DNA of 6,582 nucleotides, taken from contig CAKKRA010000128.1 in assembly GCA_919902475.1 (NCBI GenBank), forward strand, positions 1 to 6,582. The letters run 5' to 3'. The notes under the pieces are model-generated. The model searched no databases. It had not been told where the DNA came from and saw nothing but the letters and a program-made list of their open reading frames with translations. The translations under genes and the position numbers were made by a program. The DNA is from Nitrospiria bacterium. Lineage in GTDB: Bacteria > Nitrospirota > CAKKRA01 > 9FT-COMBO-42-15. Shown here piece by piece: positions 1-4,991 of this stretch (the stretch's first letter is position 1; each line of letters opens with the position of its first letter).

Positions 1-206
1 ATCCAAAGCCGAGGGACTTTACAAATTTACAGTGGCAGAAGGTGAGGACAGACGGGGAGATATTCTGGGCGATCAGCGAAGGCACAGAATACGGGATGAT
101 ACCGTTTGGAGGCAGTTTAAGTGAAAAGGAGAGATGGCAGTTGGTAAACTACATAAGGGAGATCGGCAGGCTTTCAAATCCGACACTTGCAAAAGAGCAG
201 CAGTAA
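1..206 (+). CDS. Class I c-type cytochrome, C-terminal part (5' truncated)
   Basis: An open frame enters from the window edge (first full codon at base 3) and stops with TAA at 204-206, leaving 67 residues. The visible part looks like the C-terminal half of a monohaem class I cytochrome c. A Pro-rich P-K-P-R-D-F segment is followed by an aromatic/hydrophobic helix, then G-M-I-P-F-G, whose Met (codon 96-98) would be the distal haem ligand, then a closing amphipathic helix around W-Q-L-V-N-Y-I-R. The CXXCH haem-attachment motif must lie upstream of the window, so haem binding is inferred and not seen. The gene ends 84 bases before nirK on the same strand. No obvious promoter lies in between, so the two are probably co-transcribed, and this cytochrome may be an electron donor to NirK. 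It could instead be the C-terminal domain of a larger multihaem or fusion protein. Confidence 0.8.
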   Translation, partial: PKPRDFTNLQWQKVRTDGEIFWAISEGTEYGMIPFGGSLSEKERWQLVNYIREIGRLSNPTLAKEQQ

Positions 207-211
207 ACTGC

Positions 212-286
212 ATGCCATGCCGCTACGAACGAGAATGTTTTACAGGACAAGAATGTCCTGACTATCTTTTAAAAGAAGGAGAATAG
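212..286 (+). CDS. Possible 24-aa Cys-containing peptide between the cytochrome and nirK
   Basis: ATG at 212 opens 24 codons ending in TAG at 284-286, just before the nirK start at 291. The predicted peptide has three Cys (residues 3, 9 and 15) and many charged residues. The same frame is open upstream to an ATG at 134, giving a 50-aa version with five Cys in a C-x6-C-x2-C-x5-C-x5-C pattern. That upstream part overlaps the cytochrome gene in another frame and is probably fortuitous. No good ribosome binding site precedes 212. A 7-bp hairpin (243-260) lies inside the frame and could be the real reason for the sequence there. I do not recognise the peptide. The stop placed inside the nirK leader would allow translational coupling. 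This is a candidate only. Confidence 0.2.
   Translation: MPCRYERECFTGQECPDYLLKEGE
243..260 (+). promoter_or_regulatory. Perfect 7-bp inverted repeat / hairpin in the nirK leader
   Basis: CAGGACA (243-249), a 4-base spacer AGAA, and TGTCCTG (254-260) form a perfect inverted repeat ending 30 bases before the nirK ATG. It is followed by ACTATCTTTT, a weak U-rich tail. It may be an mRNA processing or attenuation hairpin between the cytochrome and nirK. As a DNA palindrome it may instead be an operator. It does not match the CRP/FNR site seen at 1449-1464. Confidence 0.4.
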
Positions 287-290
287 GAAA

Positions 291-1298
291 ATGAGGATAA
301 GAAAAACAATATCAGCAGCATTAAGTATAGCAGCATTAGTATTTTTGGCAATACCAGGCAATATCATGGCAGCAGGAGAAGAAAAGGCAGTATTAACCAC
401 AGCGCCACAGGTGCCGCCTGCTGTTAAGCGCACAACACCGGCAAAGGTGCTTGTAGAGCTGGAGACAACAGAAATAAAAGGTAAATTAGCAGACGGAGTT
501 GAATACGAGTTCTGGACATTTAACGGGACAGTTCCCGGACCGTTTATAAGGGTGCGTGCAGGAGACACAGTAACATTCAATTTAAAAAACAGCGCAGCAA
601 GCAAAAACATCCACTCTATTGACTTACATTCAGTAACAGGCCCTGGAGGCGGTGCAAAGGCAACACAAACCATACCTGGCGGCAAAACAGGATTTGTGTG
701 GAAGGCCTTAAACCCTGGCATATACATTTACCACTGTGCAACATCCCACATACCAACACACATTGCAAACGGCATGTATGGGCTGATACTTGTTGAGCCG
801 GAAAAAGGGCTTCCAAAGGTAGACAAGGAATACTATGTAGTTCAGGGAGATTTCTATACAATGGGAAAAACAGGCGAGAAGGGGATGCAGGCATTTGATG
901 TTGAAAAGATGAGGGCAGAGCAGCCAACATATGTAAAATTTAATCCCCTTGCAACAGCAGGCAACCTAAAGGCAAATGTAGGAGAGAAGGTGCGTTTATA
1001 TATAGGAAACGGCGGGCCAAATATGACATCTGCCTTTCATGTAATAGGAGAGATATTTGATGTAGTATACCAGCAGGGCGCATTAGGCTCAGAGCCGGCA
1101 AAGAATGTTCAGACCACGCTAATACCGCCTGGCGGGGCAGCAATAGTTGATTTTAAGGTAGATGTGCCCGGCGCATATGTGCTTGTTGACCATGCTATTT
1201 CCCGCGCAATTGATAAAGGGGCAGTGGGCATACTTGAGGTTACAGGCAATGAGAATCCCCAGGTATTTAAACCGCTTAAAGAAGGCGGTAAAGAGTAG
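291..1298 (+). CDS. nirK: Copper-containing nitrite reductase (NO-forming)
   Basis: This 335-aa periplasmic enzyme reduces nitrite to nitric oxide. A signal peptide is visible (R-I-R-K, then a hydrophobic core at residues 8-22, probable cleavage near A-A-G at 27-29). Two cupredoxin domains follow, at about residues 45-170 and 175-320. Type 1 copper ligands are H108, C149, H157 and M162. Type 2 ligands are H113, H148 and H301. The catalytic pair is D111 (in H-S-I-D-L-H) and H250 (in F-H-V-I-G). All sites are present, so the enzyme should be active. The C149-H157 loop is one residue shorter than in Alcaligenes-type NirK (C136/H145). The chosen ATG has AAGGAG at 276-281, nine bases upstream. The gene follows a c-type cytochrome that may donate electrons and is closed by a strong terminator. 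It is therefore a separate transcription unit from the heme-copper operon downstream, although the two probably work in series on NO. Confidence 0.95.
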   Translation: MRIRKTISAALSIAALVFLAIPGNIMAAGEEKAVLTTAPQVPPAVKRTTPAKVLVELETTEIKGKLADGVEYEFWTFNGTVPGPFIRVRAGDTVTFNLKNSAASKNIHSIDLHSVTGPGGGAKATQTIPGGKTGFVWKALNPGIYIYHCATSHIPTHIANGMYGLILVEPEKGLPKVDKEYYVVQGDFYTMGKTGEKGMQAFDVEKMRAEQPTYVKFNPLATAGNLKANVGEKVRLYIGNGGPNMTSAFHVIGEIFDVVYQQGALGSEPAKNVQTTLIPPGGAAIVDFKVDVPGAYVLVDHAISRAIDKGAVGILEVTGNENPQVFKPLKEGGKE

Positions 1299-1329
1299 GA
1301 TATAGTTTGAACAAGATTGTATGTATGAT

Positions 1330-1370
1330 AAAGGAGAGTTTATCCTAAAAGGATGAACTCTCCTTTTATT
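1330..1370 (+). terminator. Intrinsic terminator after nirK
   Basis: A 17-bp stem (1330-1346 with 1350-1366) has a single G-U wobble (1341/1355) and a 3-base AAA loop, and is followed by a T-rich run TTTTATT. It begins 32 bases after the nirK stop. The arms are flanked by A's on the left and T's on the right, as in a rho-independent terminator. No gene on the opposite strand needs it here. Confidence 0.9.
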
Positions 1371-1448
1371 TAGATATAATCTTTAAGTATTAAAAACACA
1401 GATTGTATAACGTGCGGAGAATATTCAATAATATTTAATATATCTAAT

Positions 1449-1464
1449 TATGATGTAAATCATA
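1449..1464 (+). promoter_or_regulatory. CRP/FNR-family binding site (FNR/DNR/NnrR-like)
   Basis: TATGAT-GTAA-ATCATA is a perfect 6-bp inverted repeat with a 4-base spacer. Its core TGAT-N4-ATCA (1451-1462) matches the FNR/DNR consensus TTGAT-N4-ATCAA except at the outermost base of each arm. The centre is at 1456.5. If TTAAAT at 1485-1490 is the -10 element, transcription would start near 1497 and the site would be centred about -41, the classical class II activator position. Low-oxygen or NO-dependent induction is inferred from the family. The regulator gene is not in the window. Confidence 0.65.
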
Positions 1465-1484
1465 TATAATTAATCGAAAAACAT

Positions 1485-1490
1485 TTAAAT
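1485..1490 (+). promoter_or_regulatory. Candidate -10 element (TTAAAT)
   Basis: TTAAAT lies 21 bases after the end of the FNR-type palindrome. That spacing fits an activator-dependent promoter without a -35 box. A better-matching TATAAT at 1465-1470 directly abuts the palindrome but has no recognisable -35 box (ATCTAA at 1442-1447). If it were the true -10, the bound regulator would repress. Confidence 0.35.
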
Positions 1491-1550
1491 TAGGCGAACG
1501 AAATAAAGAGTTTTTAAAATAAAAGGGCTTATTAGAAAGGGGGTGAAGGT

Positions 1551-1706
1551 ATGAAAAAAGAAGAAGATAGAATTTCAGGTTGGCAGATCTTTTATGATGA
1601 CCTTTCTTTGTTGTTCCTTTTGGGTATGGTGATTCCTGCTGTAATTTATTTACTATGGGGGGTTATGGAGTATGCAAATGCTCCTACTGCTGTTATTGCA
1701 CCCTAA
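1551..1706 (+). CDS. 51-aa one-helix membrane protein, probable accessory subunit of the heme-copper complex
   Basis: ATG at 1551 follows a strong G-rich ribosome binding site and TAA is at 1704-1706. The protein has a charged N-terminus (K-K-E-E-D-R), then W-Q-I-F-Y-D-D, one hydrophobic helix at about residues 18-40 (containing G-M-V-I-P and Y-L-L-W-G), and a short A-P-rich tail. It is the first gene of the unit, 28 bases ahead of the CuA subunit. Small one-helix subunits (subunit IIa type) are a known feature of B-family ba3 oxidases and are often encoded next to subunit II. That position and shape support a structural or assembly role here. I cannot show homology from sequence alone, so the name stays generic. 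Its own ribosome binding site, codon use and a matching second small gene at 3854 argue that it is real. Confidence 0.75.
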   Translation: MKKEEDRISGWQIFYDDLSLLFLLGMVIPAVIYLLWGVMEYANAPTAVIAP

Positions 1707-1734
1707 AATTTAATTATTGAGGAGGTAAAAGGAT

Positions 1735-2259
1735 ATGCCTATAACATCTCCGGAAAAGTACTGGTGGAAACCAGCGGATAAGCAAGAGAAGATATGGATT
1801 ACACTGTCGTTAATATGGTGTCTTATTCTGTTCGCCATGATGCCGCTCTGGCATATATATGGCAAGCAGAACCCTTCGGCAGAGCCTTTAAAGATAAGGC
1901 CTGCTGATTTTATGAAGGTGAGCAATGTGTTTATTGAGAAGTATAAGGTTGGAGAGGAGAGCGGGATAGCGATTGTGGAGCCGCCTGCAGGCGTTGATGT
2001 TTACTTAAGGGGCCAGATGTGGAACTGGGTGCCTATTCTTAAACTCAAGAAAGGGGTGAGTTATAAGTTTCATATATCATCAACAGACCTGATGCACGGA
2101 TTTTCGCTTCAGCCGATGAATATGAATTTCCAGATAGTGCCTGGACATGACAACATATTAAATTTTACCCCTACTGAAGCCGGTACATTCCATATAATTT
2201 GCAACGAGTTTTGCGGAATTAACCATCATACGATGGTAGGCAAGATAATTGTGATGTGA
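1735..2259 (+). CDS. Heme-copper oxidoreductase subunit II with CuA centre (NorY/CoxB-like)
   Basis: This 174-aa protein has one N-terminal membrane helix (about residues 20-41) and a periplasmic cupredoxin domain carrying the binuclear CuA site. The site is complete: H121 in D-L-M-H-G-F-S, then C156-N-E158-F-C160, H164 and M167. It accepts electrons from a cytochrome c or similar donor and passes them to subunit I. The single helix, short length and M-W-N-W-V-P aromatic patch before the copper loop fit B-family (ba3-like) subunits II rather than the larger A-family type with two helices and a cytochrome c tail. There is no cleavable signal, as expected for a signal-anchor protein. GAGGAGGT at 1719-1726 supports the ATG at 1735. 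Subunit I follows after 31 bases. CuA is also found in the oxidase-derived NO reductases (sNOR/NorY), so CuA alone does not separate oxidase from NO reductase. Confidence 0.92.
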   Translation: MPITSPEKYWWKPADKQEKIWITLSLIWCLILFAMMPLWHIYGKQNPSAEPLKIRPADFMKVSNVFIEKYKVGEESGIAIVEPPAGVDVYLRGQMWNWVPILKLKKGVSYKFHISSTDLMHGFSLQPMNMNFQIVPGHDNILNFTPTEAGTFHIICNEFCGINHHTMVGKIIVM

Positions 2260-2290
2260 TTTATAAATTTTGAAGAAGGGGGTTTAAAAT

Positions 2291-3826
2291 ATGACAAATG
2301 CAGCAGAGTTTAGAACCTGCCCTATAACAGGGAAAAAGGTTTTTAAGACCACACAGAATCTAATGTGGATAAATGCAGTAACAGCAGTGGTCTTTATTCT
2401 TATAGGCGGCATAATGGCGCTTTTGGTTGCCTTGACACGTTGGCCGGCTGTCCACTTATTGCCGGCAGACCTGTTTTACAGATTTCTGACAGCTCATGGA
2501 TTGAATATGCTGATCTTCTGGATAGTATTTTTTGAGATAGCAGGCTTATACTTTGGGTCGTCGGTTTTACTTAATGTAAGGCTTGCCACGCCGAAGCTCG
2601 CATGGCTTGCTTACCTTCTGATGCTTGTAGGAGCAGTTATGGTTGATATTATGGTATTCACCGGCAGGGCGGATGTTATGTTCACTTCTTATGTGCCATT
2701 AATGGCGCACCCGCTTTATTACCTTGGGATAATCCTCTTTGCTGTCGGCGCATTGATAGGGTGCGGCATCTTCTTTGCAACATGGGCAATAGCAAGGGCA
2801 GAGAAGACCTATGAAGGCTCTGTGCCGCTTGTAACATTCGGTCTGACTGCAGCAGCCATAATTGCGGTCTTCACCCTTTCAGCCGGCGCAATAATCTACA
2901 TTCCAACATTCCTGTGGTCTCTGGGAATAATTAAAAATCTGGATGCTGCCATGTACAGGCTGATATTCTGGGGCCTTGGCCATTCTTCACAGCAGATAAA
3001 TGTTACTGCAATGGTCTCTATATGGTATCTCTTAGGCGCGCTGACTGTTGGAGCAAAGCCTGTTAATGAGAAGATATGCAGAACAGCATTTGTTCTTTAT
3101 ATCCTTTTTATAAATCTGGCATCTGAGCATCACCTGCTTACAGACCCGACATTAAGCTCAGCCCATAAGATTGCAAATACATCTTACTTTATGTATCTGG
3201 CAGTGCTTGCCAGCATGATTCATGCGCTTGCAATCCCAATGGCTCTTGAGGTTGCCCAGCGTAAAAATGGATACACAAAGGGACTCTTTGAGTGGTTTAC
3301 AAAGGCGCCATGGGGCCAGCCTGGTTTTCCAGCCCTGATATTCTCGCTCTTTATTTTTGGTTTTATTGGCGGAATAACAGGCGTAGCATACGGAACAGAG
3401 CAGCTTGCTATTAAGTCGCACAATACATGGGCAATGACAGGTCATTTTCACGGAACTGTTGTCGGCGGGACTACACTCGCTTTTATGGGCCTGACTTACT
3501 ATGTTATCCCGCTTATTTTTAGACGGGAGCTCATAGGGAAGAAACTGGCAACAATCCAGCCGTATATATTCGGTATCGGCATTGTATTAATGTCCCTTGG
3601 AATGGGAGCTGCCGGCACACTCGGTTCACCGAGAAGGCACTGGGATGTTACCTTTGCAGTTTCAATTATTCCATTTTCCTTTGACCCGACTGTTATCCTT
3701 TTCACAACAGTGGCAGCCATTGGCGCAATGTTAGCTGTTACAGGCGGGGCAATATATGTTCTTGTATCTGTGCTCTCAGTATTCTTTGGCAGGAAGATGG
3801 CAGCGAATGAGGCGAAGATTATATAA
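2291..3826 (+). CDS. Heme-copper oxidoreductase subunit I, B-family-like; probable NO reductase (NorS-like)
   Basis: This 511-aa integral membrane protein has about a dozen helices. Low-spin haem ligands are H69 (T-A-H-G, helix II) and H387. The high-spin haem ligand is H385, in T-G-H-F-H of helix X. The CuB ligands are H231 (helix VI) and H280-H281 (helix VII). The segment N-T-W-A-M-T-G-H-F-H-G resembles ba3-type oxidases. Helix VI reads G-H231-S-S-Q-Q235, so the conserved Pro is missing and the redox-active Tyr four residues after the CuB His (H-P-x-V-Y) is Gln. O2-reducing A- and B-family enzymes need that Tyr; NO-reducing members lack it. E279 directly precedes the His pair. With nirK upstream, CuA subunit II, CtaB and SenC, I infer a two-electron NO reductase of the sNOR/eNOR/bNOR kind. 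The annotation 'cytochrome c oxidase subunit I' would follow from homology but is probably misleading. The hydrophilic N-terminus contains an odd C10-P-I-T-G. AAGGGGG at 2276-2282 supports the start. Confidence 0.88.
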   Translation: MTNAAEFRTCPITGKKVFKTTQNLMWINAVTAVVFILIGGIMALLVALTRWPAVHLLPADLFYRFLTAHGLNMLIFWIVFFEIAGLYFGSSVLLNVRLATPKLAWLAYLLMLVGAVMVDIMVFTGRADVMFTSYVPLMAHPLYYLGIILFAVGALIGCGIFFATWAIARAEKTYEGSVPLVTFGLTAAAIIAVFTLSAGAIIYIPTFLWSLGIIKNLDAAMYRLIFWGLGHSSQQINVTAMVSIWYLLGALTVGAKPVNEKICRTAFVLYILFINLASEHHLLTDPTLSSAHKIANTSYFMYLAVLASMIHALAIPMALEVAQRKNGYTKGLFEWFTKAPWGQPGFPALIFSLFIFGFIGGITGVAYGTEQLAIKSHNTWAMTGHFHGTVVGGTTLAFMGLTYYVIPLIFRRELIGKKLATIQPYIFGIGIVLMSLGMGAAGTLGSPRRHWDVTFAVSIIPFSFDPTVILFTTVAAIGAMLAVTGGAIYVLVSVLSVFFGRKMAANEAKII

Positions 3827-3853
3827 ATAAGTGTTCAGAGAGGAGGTTTTATT

Positions 3854-3985
3854 ATGGCTGAAGAAAAACATGATTCGTTTCCAGCACCAGGGACATTTGT
3901 TATTGGTATGGTATTTTTTACCCTCTTTGTCTTGTTCTATTTCCTGAACTGGAAGTGGTTGTCTATGATATGGATTGTAGGATAA
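3854..3985 (+). CDS. 43-aa one-helix membrane protein, subunit IIa-like
   Basis: ATG at 3854 follows a strong GAGGAGGT ribosome binding site and TAA is at 3983-3985. It starts 27 bases after subunit I. The N-terminus is hydrophilic (A-E-E-K-H-D-S-F-P-A-P-G). One hydrophobic helix, residues 14-31, is followed by an aromatic L-N-W-K-W-L-S-M-I-W-I-V-G end. The length, topology and position next to subunit I match the very small helical subunit (subunit IIa/CoxIIa) of B-family oxidases or similar stabilising subunits. Homology to that family is inferred from shape and context. It is the second such protein in the unit, the first being at 1551, so the complex may have four subunits. Confidence 0.75.
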   Translation: MAEEKHDSFPAPGTFVIGMVFFTLFVLFYFLNWKWLSMIWIVG

Positions 3986-4009
3986 AAGGGGTTATATTTT
4001 AGTAAGATA

Positions 4010-4092
4010 TTCCCTTATCCCCCTTTAATAATCCCCCTACATCCCCCTTTGCTAAAGGGGGATGTAGGGGGATTATCAGGGGGATAGGGGGA
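4010..4092. repeat. 83-nt long palindrome (REP-like hairpin) between structural and maturation genes
   Basis: The inner part is a perfect 23-bp stem (4028-4050 with 4054-4076) with a 3-base GCT loop. It is built from repeated C5/G5 blocks separated by short A/T words. A second stem, 4010-4023 with 4079-4092, continues it with two wobbles after a small internal loop. The element fills most of the 138-base gap between the 43-aa gene and ctaB. It has no T-run, no ORF and no clear target-site duplication. It may be a dispersed palindromic repeat (REP/MITE-like), and in RNA it could stabilise the upstream subunit messages or partly attenuate expression of the maturation genes. The tandem use of AT-CCCCCT words suggests the outer arm arose by duplication of the inner one. 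Confidence 0.85.
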
Positions 4093-4123
4093 ATTATTAA
4101 GTCCACAGCAGGGGGGGTGCGTT

Positions 4124-4984
4124 ATGGAACTCAGAAAATATCTGCCTTTGTTTAAGCTCAGGATATGTGTCTTAATCACCTTTACTGCTATTGTGGGTTC
4201 AATAGCAGCTCAGGGAAGCGATATCTCTGTCTATAAGATGGCGCTTCTGATATTGTCAACAATGATGGCAGCTTCTGGCGCCAGCGCTTACAACCACTAT
4301 TTTGATATGGATATAGACAGGGTTATGAAACGTACAACAGCAAGGCCCATTCCCTTTGGGGATATAAATCCTTTTTATGCGCTCCTGTCTGCAAGCCTTC
4401 TTTTAATATTTTCTATAGCGCTCTCTTTTCTGGCGCTTAATTTTCTTGTTGCAATACACCTATTTCTCGGCGCCTTTGTATATGTTGTAATTTATACCAT
4501 GTGGCTTAAGAGGCGGAGCTGGGCAAATATAATCATTGGAGGCCTTGCCGGAAGTTTTGCAGCGCTTGCTGGCGGCGCATCTGAGAAGCCTGAATTATGC
4601 CTGCCTCCGATCCTTTTGGCAGTGATTTTATTTTTCTGGACACCCTCGCACTTCTGGAGCTTTGCCATGTTCCATAAGGAAGATTATAAGAGCGCAGGTG
4701 TGCCAATGCTTCCGGTGGTTATTGGAGATAAAAAAACCGCCTTATTTATCCTGATAAATACGATCTTCCTTGTTATTTCCTCGCTGCTTCCGGCATTTTT
4801 TGGCAATCTTGGAAGATTATACCTTGCTATAGCTATATCTATGGGGGTCTTTTTTATAGTCAGGAATATCCAGCTTCTTCGCGACCTCTCTAAAGATACT
4901 GCCTGGAAGAATTTTAAGGCATCAATGATTTATCTCTTTGTAATCTTGTCAGCAGTAATCCTTGATATAGGCATAAGGCAGTAG
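4124..4984 (+). CDS. ctaB/cyoE: Protoheme IX farnesyltransferase (heme o synthase)
   Basis: This 286-aa UbiA-superfamily membrane enzyme farnesylates haem b to haem o. The first Asp-rich prenyl-diphosphate site is N57-H-Y-F-D61-M-D-I-D65, followed by M-K-R-T-T-A-R-P. The second conserved region is W172-T-P-S-H176-F-W, followed by H-K-E-D-Y-K-S-A-G-V-P-M-L-P at about 184-197. About eight to nine hydrophobic helices are visible and the length is normal for the family. The ATG at 4124 follows an unusual run of seven G's (4111-4117) that can act as ribosome binding site. It lies after the long hairpin, so expression may be partly uncoupled from the structural genes. The Sco gene starts eight bases after its last base. 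Its presence implies that the neighbouring heme-copper enzyme carries haem o or a haem a derived from it. No haem a synthase is visible here. Confidence 0.94.
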   Translation: MELRKYLPLFKLRICVLITFTAIVGSIAAQGSDISVYKMALLILSTMMAASGASAYNHYFDMDIDRVMKRTTARPIPFGDINPFYALLSASLLLIFSIALSFLALNFLVAIHLFLGAFVYVVIYTMWLKRRSWANIIIGGLAGSFAALAGGASEKPELCLPPILLAVILFFWTPSHFWSFAMFHKEDYKSAGVPMLPVVIGDKKTALFILINTIFLVISSLLPAFFGNLGRLYLAIAISMGVFFIVRNIQLLRDLSKDTAWKNFKASMIYLFVILSAVILDIGIRQ

Positions 4985-4991
4985 TTTAAAG

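Larger units (their letters stand above)
1371..1550 (+). promoter_or_regulatory. AT-rich promoter/leader region of the heme-copper operon
   Basis: This 180-base stretch has no coding potential. It lies between the nirK terminator and the first small gene of the next operon. It is strongly AT-rich and contains the FNR-type palindrome at 1449-1464, a TATAAT at 1465-1470 and a TTAAAT at 1485-1490. It ends in a strong G-rich ribosome binding site (AAAGGGGGTGA, 1536-1546) for the gene at 1551. A weak inverted repeat AATATT-N4-AATATT lies at 1420-1435. Transcription of the downstream genes most likely starts here. Confidence 0.65.

Noticed and set aside
269..727. 152-aa reverse-strand open frame
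   Set aside because: It lies antisense within nirK, whose copper ligands and signal peptide are unmistakable. The antisense product shows no domain and has no ribosome binding site.
616..1143. Further reverse-strand frames inside nirK
   Set aside because: They are shadows of the nirK codon pattern with no recognisable motifs.
1420..1435. AATATT-N4-AATATT inverted repeat upstream of the FNR-type site
   Set aside because: AATATT is self-palindromic and the region is very AT-rich, so this is likely to occur by chance.
1710..1925. 71-aa reverse-strand frame over the CuA gene
   Set aside because: It is antisense to a confidently identified gene and overlaps its start and ribosome binding site.
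3158..3720. Three reverse-strand frames inside subunit I
   Set aside because: All are antisense to the heme-copper core including the metal-binding helices; no independent coding evidence.
2291..3826. Ordinary cytochrome c oxidase, or cNOR/qNOR catalytic subunit
   Set aside because: A standard oxidase would keep the helix VI Tyr, which is Gln here. A cNOR or qNOR would show W-x-V-H-x-W-V-E in helix VI and no CuA partner of this type. The protein fits the oxidase-derived NO reductases better, though an unusual oxidase is not excluded.
4010..4092. Palindrome as a simple rho-independent terminator or an insertion sequence
   Set aside because: No T-run follows either side, there is no transposase, and no clear target-site duplication is seen. 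The downstream ctaB and sco serve the upstream enzyme, so a full stop in transcription is unlikely.
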